Part shown: in pieces, positions 18,063 to 25,789 of the stretch
Layout of the letters: every line of letters starts with the position of its first letter
Numbering within the stretch: the first letter of the stretch is position 1
Origin: a virus
IMG/VR virus record: IMGVR_UViG_3300027754_000384
Span: 1 to 25,789 of that record
DNA length: 25,789 bases
Strand: one strand, 5' to 3'
The notes under the pieces: model-generated
What the model saw: the letters and a program-made list of their open reading frames with translations, nothing else
Told to the model about the DNA's origin: nothing
Database searches by the model: none
Translations under genes and position numbers: made by a program

Positions 18063-20949
18063 CATTGTTTTGCACTTGAGAAATATCCGATTCCAAAACA
18101 AATACTTGGCCGGTTGTTGGTGTATTGGAACCGTTAAGCAATCCCGCTGTTTCTGTTTGTACATTCGTTGGGGTTGTTGGTGCAAATTGTTCCCCGCTTG
18201 CTCCAGTAGAACCGCCGCCACTTGAAAAGCTTGGCATTGATGGCGCGGTACCGCCTTGATATTTTGAAGCTGCAACAACGGCTAATTGCGCAGCTCCAAG
18301 CGCGCCGGTTGCAATTGCAAAAGGTATTCCGGCCGGGGCGCCGCCATTTTCCGCAAGCGATTTAACAACGGCTTCGGCGGTTGAAATAACAATTGATGTC
18401 ATTTTCATTGCTTTATCGCGGTTGAATTTTGCGCGGTTTAATTTATCTTCAATATCAAAAGCTTTCTTTTGAACGTTATATTTTGCAATTGCAAACTTTT
18501 CTTCAATGGCTGTTTTTTGTTCGGCTGTTAATCCGGCTTGGCTTAATTCTTTTGCTTGTTGCGCATCCAAGCTCGCAAGTTCCGCATCCCGGCGGTTGTT
18601 TGTTTCTTGAATCTTTTGTTCCGCAGCTTGATTGATTACGGCATTTATTTCATTGGCAAATGCTTGGGCTTTTTGCGCTCCTTCAATAATACCAATTAAT
18701 TGCTTATTATCTTCTTCAAATTGTTGCTTTGCGATTGCCTTTGCGGATTCCGTTCCTTTTTCTTTTATGCCTTTAATCTTCTTTTGCTTTTCTTCTTCAA
18801 GTTTAATTAATGCGTCATCATGTTGTTTTTGAGTTATTTTTTCATTTGCATTCGTGCTGTTTAACAATTCCAATAACCTGGCCTTTGCATCTTTATCTTC
18901 AAATTCAATATTGGCAAGCGCATTTTCTTGTTCATTCAACATTATATCATTCAAGAATTTTGCGGTGTTTCTTTTTTCTGTTTCATTTTTGGCCGCCTTA
19001 TCTTTGTCAATCTTTGAATATTTATCATTTATTTCTTGAATCTTTTCTAACCTTTGAGCTTCCGTAATATCTTTTTGATCAAAGGATTTATTAATATCAT
19101 CGATTTCAAGTTCTTGAGCGGATAATAACAACCTTCTTTTATCTTCATTTAATTTGGTTGTTGTTAAAGTCATTAACGAATTTTCCGCATCATTAAAATT
19201 CTTTGTTCCGGTTTCCATTATAACCTTTAACTCATCGCGATATTGTTGCTCGGTTAATGTTCCAAGTTTTAATTTCTCATCAATGGCATCGATTTCATTC
19301 TTGTTTGCTTTCTTAATTAAATCATCTCTAAAATCGCCATAAGTTTCATCCAATATTGCAAGCTGTTTGGATTTGCCTTCATTCATCATGGAAATCTTTA
19401 AATCTTCGGCGCTTTCAATGGCGCTTGTTTCCCTGGATAATTTATCTTGAACTACATCCGCAGCTTTTGCAAGCGCTTCATTTTGCGCATCAATTGCTTC
19501 TTTTGTTTTATCAATAGCATCTTTTTTTGATTTTTCGGCGGGAACAAATTTTTTGCCTTCATTTGTTAATCCGGCAATTTCAGCTCCAGCATCATTGGCC
19601 GCGCCGCCGTAACTTTCAAATCTTTTTTCGGCTTCGGCTTTTGCTTTGGTTAAACTTTTAATATTTTCTCTTTCATTTTCCGCAATTTTTGTTGCTTCTT
19701 CATTAACTAAAATATCTTGAAGGAATTTATCTTCAACATCCATTTTGCCCTTTCTTGTTTTTCCGGCGCCTTCTTCAACGGCTTTATTTAAATTGTTTTG
19801 GCTTTCCTTTAATTTTCTATTTATCTCATCTTGTTTCTCAAGATTTGCAATAATTAATTTTTCATTCTTTTGCAATTCATATTTTGCCCTTTGATATGAC
19901 AAATAATTTTTTAATTCTTGATTTAATGCAAATTGGAATTTTGCTTCATCCTTTAAATTTGTGAATGTTGTTCCATATGTTGCATTAACTTCTTTGATTA
20001 ATTTTTTTCTTTCAACGCTTCCATTGTTGGTATCTTTTAATCTTGAAATCAATAATGTAAATGATCCGCTTTCTTGAGCAATTGATTTGCTTTGTTCCTT
20101 TGCTGCATCCGATGCCGCCTTTTGAGCTTTACTTAATTTATTTGCGTTTTCGCTTGCATCCATTAATTTAGTAACTAAATAACCAACCCCAACAACAAGC
20201 GCTCCAATACCAGTTGATATCATTGCAATCTTTAAAGTTTTCATTGCCCCGGATGCAAAGATTGCGGAACCCCCAACGGCGGTATTTGCCCCGGACAAAA
20301 CTCCTTCGCTTATGGCGGCTTCCCTTGCGATGCTTGCCGAATCGCCCATTACAAAATTCTTAACCTTTTCAATGGCAATTCTTAATTGAATACCAAGAAC
20401 GGCATCGCTATTTAAGGCCAATGCAACCTGGTTAACAGCATTCGCAATACCTTGAGCGGCTTGCAACTTAACCATTGTTTTGGTTAATTCTTCATTTTCA
20501 ATTCCAGTTAATGCAATCGCGCCGGTTAATCCTTGAAATACTGCGGCGCCGGTTCCAATGCCGGCAATAGCCAAATCTAAATTTTTGAAATCCGATGATG
20601 CTACTTTTGTTTGCGCTTGTAAATCGCCAATCCGGTCTTTTAATTTACCCGCTTGGTTAATGGCTTCCCGGCCAACAACGGATTCTTCGCCGGCTGCAAT
20701 AGCAACGGATTGATATTCCCGAATTACTCTGGAAAGCTCGCGGATACCAAGCCCCCCGGCTTTAACTTTTTGGTCAATGGCTGCAAGCTTCGCGGCGAAA
20801 TTATCCGAACCCTTTGAATCCGATTGGATTGTTTTTGTTTGTTGCAAATCCTTGTTGAATCCTTGGATTGCTTTATCCGCTGCATTGATATCCGCAACCG
20901 AGTTTCCGGTGTCAACCCTTAATTTAAATACCGCTTCTTTTGTTGCCAT
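18031..20949 (-). CDS. Tail tape measure protein
   Basis: The 972-residue protein is long and helical, with heptad-like charged stretches, an early hydrophobic helix pair (about 128-150 and 236-260, IAMISTGIGALVVGVGYLVT) and a later Ala/Gly-rich hydrophobic region (about 860-915, GIPFAIATGALGAAQLAVVA). Between them lie long coiled-coil segments rich in K, E, A and N. This is the layout of tape measure proteins, which set tail length and pass through the host membrane. Using about 0.15 nm per residue, the tail would be near 145 nm. Its 3' end overlaps the convergent plus-strand gene by 32 bp. It follows three tail-tip genes, the reverse of the usual order. Confidence 0.85.
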   Translation of the reverse strand: MATKEAVFKLRVDTGNSVADINAADKAIQGFNKDLQQTKTIQSDSKGSDNFAAKLAAIDQKVKAGGLGIRELSRVIREYQSVAIAAGEESVVGREAINQAGKLKDRIGDLQAQTKVASSDFKNLDLAIAGIGTGAAVFQGLTGAIALTGIENEELTKTMVKLQAAQGIANAVNQVALALNSDAVLGIQLRIAIEKVKNFVMGDSASIAREAAISEGVLSGANTAVGGSAIFASGAMKTLKIAMISTGIGALVVGVGYLVTKLMDASENANKLSKAQKAASDAAKEQSKSIAQESGSFTLLISRLKDTNNGSVERKKLIKEVNATYGTTFTNLKDEAKFQFALNQELKNYLSYQRAKYELQKNEKLIIANLEKQDEINRKLKESQNNLNKAVEEGAGKTRKGKMDVEDKFLQDILVNEEATKIAENERENIKSLTKAKAEAEKRFESYGGAANDAGAEIAGLTNEGKKFVPAEKSKKDAIDKTKEAIDAQNEALAKAADVVQDKLSRETSAIESAEDLKISMMNEGKSKQLAILDETYGDFRDDLIKKANKNEIDAIDEKLKLGTLTEQQYRDELKVIMETGTKNFNDAENSLMTLTTTKLNEDKRRLLLSAQELEIDDINKSFDQKDITEAQRLEKIQEINDKYSKIDKDKAAKNETEKRNTAKFLNDIMLNEQENALANIEFEDKDAKARLLELLNSTNANEKITQKQHDDALIKLEEEKQKKIKGIKEKGTESAKAIAKQQFEEDNKQLIGIIEGAQKAQAFANEINAVINQAAEQKIQETNNRRDAELASLDAQQAKELSQAGLTAEQKTAIEEKFAIAKYNVQKKAFDIEDKLNRAKFNRDKAMKMTSIVISTAEAVVKSLAENGGAPAGIPFAIATGALGAAQLAVVAASKYQGGTAPSMPSFSSGGGSTGASGEQFAPTTPTNVQTETAGLLNGSNTPTTGQVFVLESDISQVQNNVMVAEQKSKF

Positions 20950-20952
20950 AAT

Positions 20953-21552
20953 TTATCCGATTCTTGACATTATTACTGATGAACTTGGTGTTAATACTCC
21001 GGTTTGCGCGGATTCTGTTAAAAGTTTAAAATTTGTTTTGTCCATTACGCAATAAATTTCTATATATTCGCCCGCTTTCAATTGAACAAGCCAACTTGTT
21101 GAATAAGATTCAACATGGTTATTTTCGGGCGGCATCATAAATTTTGAACTTTTTGGAATATTTGTTGTTCCATTTTTTTTTAAAAAAAATCCAACATGGT
21201 AACCAGTTGCCGAACCGCCGCCATCATTCCAAATTGTTGCCGTAAAATCAACTTTATAAATACCACTTTTATCAACGACTAATGTTGTTGGCGCCGGAAC
21301 ATCAATATAATTTTGTAATTCAATTTGTCTAAAATCTAATGCCTTTGCTGTTGCTGCAAGGAATGTTTGATTTGAATCATAATAAGCGGATAAATAAGGG
21401 CTTGCAGCCATCATCCCCTCGTAAAGTTGATCGCCGCTTATGGCTTCGCTTGCGTAACCGCCGGAATAATCATCCCTGGATAATTCCATTAAATCCGTTG
21501 GAAGGATTACATCGACTGCAAGTGTTAATTGTGATATTTTTTTATTTGCCAT
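20953..21552 (-). CDS. Putative receptor-binding or fibre protein with jelly-roll-like C-terminal domain
   Basis: The 199-residue protein begins MANKKISQLTLAVDVILPTD, an N terminus of a kind seen on phage fibre or head-fibre proteins (KISxLxxA...LxPTDLxxLSR). The C-terminal part (about 85-199) alternates strands: IYKVDFTATIWNDGGGSATG, VGFFLKKNGTTNIPKSS, SYSTSWLVQLKAGEYIEIYC. This resembles a C1q/TNF-like jelly roll, common in phage adhesins. The gene lies between a large tail protein and the tape measure. Its role in host binding is an inference from fold and place. Confidence 0.58.
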   Translation of the reverse strand: MANKKISQLTLAVDVILPTDLMELSRDDYSGGYASEAISGDQLYEGMMAASPYLSAYYDSNQTFLAATAKALDFRQIELQNYIDVPAPTTLVVDKSGIYKVDFTATIWNDGGGSATGYHVGFFLKKNGTTNIPKSSKFMMPPENNHVESYSTSWLVQLKAGEYIEIYCVMDKTNFKLLTESAQTGVLTPSSSVIMSRIG

Positions 21553-21554
21553 AA

Positions 21555-23876
21555 TTAATCTATTATTCTTAAGTTAGTATTTTCTTCTATTTCTCTAATT
21601 TCATCCGCTTCGGTTATTCGATAAAATGTTTCAACGCTATCCCCTTGTAATATGCGAATCAGTTCGATTTCGGTTGATTGTTGTTTACCAGGATCAAAAT
21701 CTTTTATACTTTGTAAGCGATAAACAACATCATCAATTAAAATTAAATTCTTGAAATCCAATTGATTGATGATGGATGAATTAAGCATTACGCTCAAAGT
21801 TACAAGCTTGCCATATCTCGAAACAATTTCTTTGATGAATGTTTCATGATAAGCGTAAAGATTATTATTTGTATAAACATACGCCGAATAAAACACAACA
21901 TCCGGAACGCCGAAATTCAAATCAAATGTTGGATTATCAATATTATCCAAATGGCCAACATATGGATAAGAATTTAATAATGTTGTTCCATGGTGCCATT
22001 TAACATCATTTCTCATTTCTCCAAGTTGAACAATAAATGGTTTGCCTTTCATTGGAACAACTTGGCCGGTTGCGGATTCATCAAAATTAACTTGATAAGC
22101 TCGCGGAATAATTAAATCGGTTGTTGGAATTACAACCAAAGGTTTTTGAGAAAATGGAAGCTTTAAATCGGTGTTGTTGGTTGCATATTGATTTTGTGTA
22201 TCGAATAAAAAAGAACCGTATTGTTCGGCATATTCATTTAAATATTTTGAGTTCCAATAATCATTATCGCTATCAAATTGAAAACTATAATTCTTGGCGG
22301 CCAAATTTGTGGTTGGCGTTACTTTTATTTCTTTTGAGCGATCAAGCAAATAAGTCCAATCAAGCGCAGCATTGGAACCATTATAAAAATCATTTAATGG
22401 TTCGATTTCAATGATTGTTGGATCGGTATTTTTTGGCCTCAAATATAAATTGAACATTGTAATCAATCCCTTGAAAAATACATCGCCAGTCATATCCGAC
22501 AAAAATTGATTTAACCTTATCGTATCCCCAACATTTAATTGTTGAATTTGTTTGTTAATATTTAAATCAACCCCGCTTGATGTTGCGGTAAATTGAATCG
22601 TGCTGTTTGTGCTGTTTGCATAAGTATCATTATATAATAAAAGCGTTGTTTTGATTTCAAAAGTTAGTTCATCATTAACCAATAAATTAATTGTTGAAAA
22701 ATAATTAAATGCTTTGGTTATTGTATGGGAATTTGCAACTGATGATTGCCCGGTAAAAATTTGATTTGTACTTATTACAACATTATTTTTTTTAACTATT
22801 AAATAAGTTCTATAAATAAATTGAACGGAATCCCCCCCAACAACTGGAGTTTTTGTAATATTAATAACATGATCGCCAAGATATTCAATATTAAAAAGCC
22901 CGGTTGTTAATGCTTTAAATTTAAACGGCAATGTTGTAACTGTTTGCGAAGATGGATCCGTTACAATAGTTACATCAACAAGATCAACAATTGTTGTTGG
23001 ATTTGCAAAAATTTGTTCTGGATATGAATTGAAATCATTCCCGGTTGTACTTGTAACGCTTTGATTCATTATAAAACCCCCGGCGTTATTATTTTCGGTT
23101 GCCGTAACGCTTGAATCCGCAGCTTGCCCCGCTGTTATTTCCGGAAGGTTACCGCCAAAATATGCCACCAATAATCTTTTAAATAATTGTGTTTCAAAGA
23201 ATGTTGATTCCCAGGTTAATCCAACGGCTTTAAATAATTTTTGTAAAACTTCGTAAACAAAAACTTGCGGGGCTAATTGATTGAAATCAAATGTATCCGG
23301 TGCAACCCTTGGATATCCGTAATCAATAAGGCCGTAATAATAACCAATACCAAGCCAATCCGCGCCGGATTTAATTGTTGTTGAAACTCCGTTGATTTGA
23401 TTAAATCCCGCCCATGTATCCGATTGAATTGTTTCATCGCATAAATGATCATATTCGCTAAAATCAAGTTCGTTAATTTTAATCTTTTTCATCAAAGCAA
23501 TGTAATCAATCTGGTTGCTTACCATTGAAATCTCGAAGCTCCAAGTTCCATTGTTTAATTTGCATTGTAATAATTGAGCAATTCCATTAAATACAAGCAA
23601 GCCATTCTCATAATATTGGCAAAGAGATTTTACGCTTGGATCAAAATCCAAAAACTGCGATTCAACGGATGTTATTATTTTTTCCCGGGATGTTGTCAAA
23701 TATACGCTTGCCATCAACGCGCAATTGTTCGCGGTTCCGGGCAATGTAATTGTTTTGGATTTGTTTCCCTTGCGAGATGATAAATCCTTTACATCCGAGA
23801 TGTTGTAAGTAAATGGAAACGGCAAAGCTTCATTGATATCAATTAACCGGCCGTTAATATATAATTCGCCGTTCAT
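21555..23876 (-). CDS. Large tail-tip/baseplate protein
   Basis: The 773-residue protein starts MNGELYINGRLIDINEALPF, then FTYNISDVKDLSSRKGNKSK and TITLPGTANN. This start (N..I.D...SRK...SKTI.LP.T..N) is one I know from large tail proteins of Bacteroidetes phages. The rest is strand-rich, with many Asn/Thr stretches and SDMTGDVFFKGLITMFNLYL (about residues 455-475). It probably forms the tail tip or baseplate hub. It overlaps the 398-residue tail gene by one base (TAATG) and is followed by the fibre-like gene. No peptidoglycan-hydrolase motif is evident. Confidence 0.62.
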   Translation of the reverse strand: MNGELYINGRLIDINEALPFPFTYNISDVKDLSSRKGNKSKTITLPGTANNCALMASVYLTTSREKIITSVESQFLDFDPSVKSLCQYYENGLLVFNGIAQLLQCKLNNGTWSFEISMVSNQIDYIALMKKIKINELDFSEYDHLCDETIQSDTWAGFNQINGVSTTIKSGADWLGIGYYYGLIDYGYPRVAPDTFDFNQLAPQVFVYEVLQKLFKAVGLTWESTFFETQLFKRLLVAYFGGNLPEITAGQAADSSVTATENNNAGGFIMNQSVTSTTGNDFNSYPEQIFANPTTIVDLVDVTIVTDPSSQTVTTLPFKFKALTTGLFNIEYLGDHVINITKTPVVGGDSVQFIYRTYLIVKKNNVVISTNQIFTGQSSVANSHTITKAFNYFSTINLLVNDELTFEIKTTLLLYNDTYANSTNSTIQFTATSSGVDLNINKQIQQLNVGDTIRLNQFLSDMTGDVFFKGLITMFNLYLRPKNTDPTIIEIEPLNDFYNGSNAALDWTYLLDRSKEIKVTPTTNLAAKNYSFQFDSDNDYWNSKYLNEYAEQYGSFLFDTQNQYATNNTDLKLPFSQKPLVVIPTTDLIIPRAYQVNFDESATGQVVPMKGKPFIVQLGEMRNDVKWHHGTTLLNSYPYVGHLDNIDNPTFDLNFGVPDVVFYSAYVYTNNNLYAYHETFIKEIVSRYGKLVTLSVMLNSSIINQLDFKNLILIDDVVYRLQSIKDFDPGKQQSTEIELIRILQGDSVETFYRITEADEIREIEENTNLRIID

Positions 23877-25072
23877 TAATTAAGTTGTGAATTAAATGAA
23901 TATGTTCTTTGTATCTCAACAAGTTCCTGAATCAATCCATCCCTTCGGCTAACCTTCAATTTATAAGTTGCATTCGTTACATTAACCGGTTCAAAGTTGC
24001 CATCCGATTCAAGATAAACTTTCGGCGATTCATATAATTCACGAACCAACCATTGTTGAACATCTTCTTTGATCCAATCGGAATTTAGAGTTAATGTATC
24101 TTCGGCGCGCTTGGAGAATGTTGTTGCTTCGCCTTGATATAATGGATAAACATAATCTTCATTATTCCAAACTCCTTTTTCTTTTTCATAACGGTTCCCT
24201 TCAACTTTGGTTGAATCGGTTGAAACCAAATCAAAAGTAAATGAATCCCAAACTCCAAACTTATTCAACCAATGCAAACGCTTTGATGGATACCTTTGGC
24301 ATTCCGTATCGATGTAAATTTTAAAAACTTCGCTTCGCCCTGGATATCCAAAGCCGCCGGTTCCATTACTTCGAACGGTGTAATATGCGCATGTTGAAAA
24401 ATTGCCGGATGTTATGGCGGTATTGTTAATAATTGTTTGCGGGCTTGCATCAAGAACCGTTAATCTTTGATAAGTAATTGCATTTCCCAAACTTGAAACA
24501 ATCAAAGTATTCGCAGCATTATATAAACGGATATCAACTTGTAATCCGGAATCGCTGCTTATAAATCCAAGGAATACTTTCTCATTTAATCCGCAAAAAT
24601 ATTTATAAGTTCTTGGCCAAGATGTTAAATAATCACTTCCGTCATATGGATTTGATGTTGAAACATCATAATCCAAATAATTCCAGTTAACAAAATCCGG
24701 GTGCCTCAAAGCTGCATTAAAAACATACTTTGATTGCGATGAATCGCTTGCTTCAATTGCCGGTGGTGTTCCATATTGTTCATAAACAGTAATATCAATT
24801 ATATCAAAAGCGGTATCATATAAAGTTACAAGCGATCCATCCAACAACAATGGCGAAGATAATAATCCCCTTGCGATTTCCGAAGCATTGAACTTGGCAT
24901 ATATTCCATTTTGTGGGAATACTTGGTGCGTTGAATGAAGGATTGCATTAACATAAACCTCAACAATATATGAGAAATTTGGTTGCGCTGTTTCATCGCT
25001 TGAAAAAGTCCAAACTACCGGATTGCTTCCAGGTGTAAAAACTTGCGGTTGTGTGTGAAATGTTATTGCCAT
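23876..25072 (-). CDS. Minor tail protein
   Basis: The 398-residue protein begins MAITFHTQPQVFTPGSNPVV and is strand-rich throughout: YIVEVYVNAILHSTHQVFPQ near residues 35-54, then a segment with CQRYPSKRLHWLNKFGVWDS near 256-275. The RLHWLNKfGxxDSF pattern is one I know from tail proteins in Bacteroidetes phages, next to the large tail-tip protein as here. It may be the distal-tail-like ring or another part of the tail tip. The gene follows the gp10-like gene directly, without a gap. Confidence 0.62.
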   Translation of the reverse strand: MAITFHTQPQVFTPGSNPVVWTFSSDETAQPNFSYIVEVYVNAILHSTHQVFPQNGIYAKFNASEIARGLLSSPLLLDGSLVTLYDTAFDIIDITVYEQYGTPPAIEASDSSQSKYVFNAALRHPDFVNWNYLDYDVSTSNPYDGSDYLTSWPRTYKYFCGLNEKVFLGFISSDSGLQVDIRLYNAANTLIVSSLGNAITYQRLTVLDASPQTIINNTAITSGNFSTCAYYTVRSNGTGGFGYPGRSEVFKIYIDTECQRYPSKRLHWLNKFGVWDSFTFDLVSTDSTKVEGNRYEKEKGVWNNEDYVYPLYQGEATTFSKRAEDTLTLNSDWIKEDVQQWLVRELYESPKVYLESDGNFEPVNVTNATYKLKVSRRDGLIQELVEIQRTYSFNSQLN

Positions 25073-25597
25073 TTATATTTGTTTTGTAGCTTTATCAAAT
25101 TTAATACTGAATATTATTCCGGTTACTGCGGATAAATCTTTTGCAATCTTTTCAAGAACCTTATCGGTTATAACATTATCGATTATTTCCTTGGGCTTGA
25201 TTCCATGTTGCTTGATGTTATATGCAACGGCATAAGCATGACTCATATCCATTCCCTTCCATTGGCTTATTGCCTTGGCCATGTTTGCCGAAACTCCAGG
25301 ATAATTGAAAGAGAATCGACTTCCATAATTATTGGAGTTAACGGAATTTACTCCTTCATCTTGATAAGCGAAATAATCATCCGCTTTAATCTCAAAGGAT
25401 AGCGCGCCGGTTGGAAAGTAAACAACGGATGATGCAAGGCCTCCAGTATTGTTCGCATTCTTCTTAATGTAATCGCTTAAATCTTTGGTTACTTTATTAC
25501 CAACATCCAAAAGAAACTTTTGATATGCTTTCTCCGGTTGCTTTACCGAACTTTCGGCAATGCCGAACCCTTCCAAGAAATCAAAATCTCCGGCCAT
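25073..25597 (-). CDS. Putative HK97 gp10-like neck/tail-completion protein
   Basis: The 174-residue protein begins MAGDFDFLEGFGIAESSVKQ. It has a central helix (DVGNKVTKDLSDYIKKNANN) and then SSVVYFPTGALSFEIKADDYFAYQDEGVN (cut here into residues about 56-84), with YFAYQDEGV resembling the 'Y..y.E.Gt' segment of gp10-type neck proteins. SHAYAVAYNIKQHGIKPKEI near residues 120-139 matches a helix near the end of that family. The gene starts one base inside the previous stop (TAATG). It precedes the tail-tip genes. The family match is moderate. Confidence 0.52.
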   Translation of the reverse strand: MAGDFDFLEGFGIAESSVKQPEKAYQKFLLDVGNKVTKDLSDYIKKNANNTGGLASSVVYFPTGALSFEIKADDYFAYQDEGVNSVNSNNYGSRFSFNYPGVSANMAKAISQWKGMDMSHAYAVAYNIKQHGIKPKEIIDNVITDKVLEKIAKDLSAVTGIIFSIKFDKATKQI

Positions 25598-25789
25598 TAC
25601 TTTAATATGTTTTCTTGTTCGGCAATTATTTTAAAATAGTTAATCCAAAATAATGTTTTTATATATGGTTGGCTTGTAATCGCATCCAAACTGCATCCCA
25701 GTTCTTTTGATAATCGATGAAGGATTCCCGTCCAAATGAACCATTCGCTATCTTTAATTCTTGAATCATTTTCTTGTTCATCATCTCCG
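25597..25789 (-). CDS. C-terminal end of a small tail-region protein (cut by window edge)
   Basis: An open frame runs in from the window edge for 63 codons to the TAA at 25599-25597, overlapping the next ATG by one base. The visible part reads GDDEQENDSRIKDSEWFIWT, then LHRLSKELGCSLDAIT and a helical end YFKIIAEQENILK. It is compact and helical. Position and pattern would fit a tail-assembly chaperone or a similar small tail protein, but the N terminus is missing and I recognise no family. Confidence 0.5.
   Translation of the reverse strand, partial: GDDEQENDSRIKDSEWFIWTGILHRLSKELGCSLDAITSQPYIKTLFWINYFKIIAEQENILK

Noticed and set aside
1-25789. tRNA genes, CRISPR arrays, integrase or transposase genes
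   Set aside because: I looked for cloverleaf-like ends, regularly spaced repeats and recombinase motifs and saw none; the ATGACGAT copies have unequal spacing and no spacers.

Overview
The window is an interior part of a tailed-phage (siphovirus-type) genome or prophage whose host is probably a member of the Bacteroidetes. Four things point to that host. The DNA is AT-rich. Start codons lack Shine-Dalgarno sequences and follow A-rich leaders. Several promoter-like octamers fit or nearly fit the Bacteroidetes -7 consensus TAnnTTTG. Several proteins (BT4734-like primase-helicase, a capsid/scaffold/XkdF protease set, a DUF6712-like connector, a small Lys-rich protein) look like families I know from phages of that phylum. 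All genes but one lie on the minus strand, packed with ATGA and TAATG overlaps, so transcription runs from high to low coordinates. No terminase, integrase, tRNA or CRISPR array is visible.

Layout in transcription order. 25789-18031 holds tail genes: a cut-off small protein, a gp10-like protein, three tail-tip, baseplate or fibre proteins and the tape measure. One plus-strand gene at 17400-18062 then interrupts the run. It resembles Stealth-type sugar-phosphate transferases and looks like a moron with its own promoter. 17377-11174 holds head genes: XkdF-like protease, scaffold-like protein, major capsid protein, probable tail-tube protein, a strong terminator, two small proteins, portal and connectors. 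11162-9366 is a lysis cassette: small membrane protein, holin, H..SxGC-type endolysin candidate, Lys-rich peptide and a lipoprotein that looks like a unimolecular spanin. A calcineurin-type phosphoesterase and a good terminator (8261-8296) close this block.

8260-7848 is a non-coding control region. It has a promoter-like octamer behind two contiguous 22-bp direct repeats, several hairpins, a nine-G run, a perfect 16-bp palindrome and a second promoter-like octamer. From 7847 down to 1 lies the early/replication block: very small genes, an HNH-type protein, a solitary DnaA-domain-IV-like protein, a 266-bp array of ATGACGAT repeats, a BT4734/SF3 primase-helicase, a DegT-family sugar aminotransferase, two PD-(D/E)XK nuclease-fold proteins, and an ERF annealase followed by the start of a YqaJ-like exonuclease.

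The most interesting unit is probably the replication-initiation candidate. A stand-alone DnaA-IV-like DNA-binding protein abuts an array whose best copies, TTATCGTCA, match the DnaA box TTATCCACA at 7 of 9 positions, and the array lies just before the primase-helicase gene. Two apparent sugar-metabolism genes (aminotransferase and Stealth-like transferase) are accessory genes that may change host or virion glycans. All functions are read from sequence motifs by eye; no database search was run.
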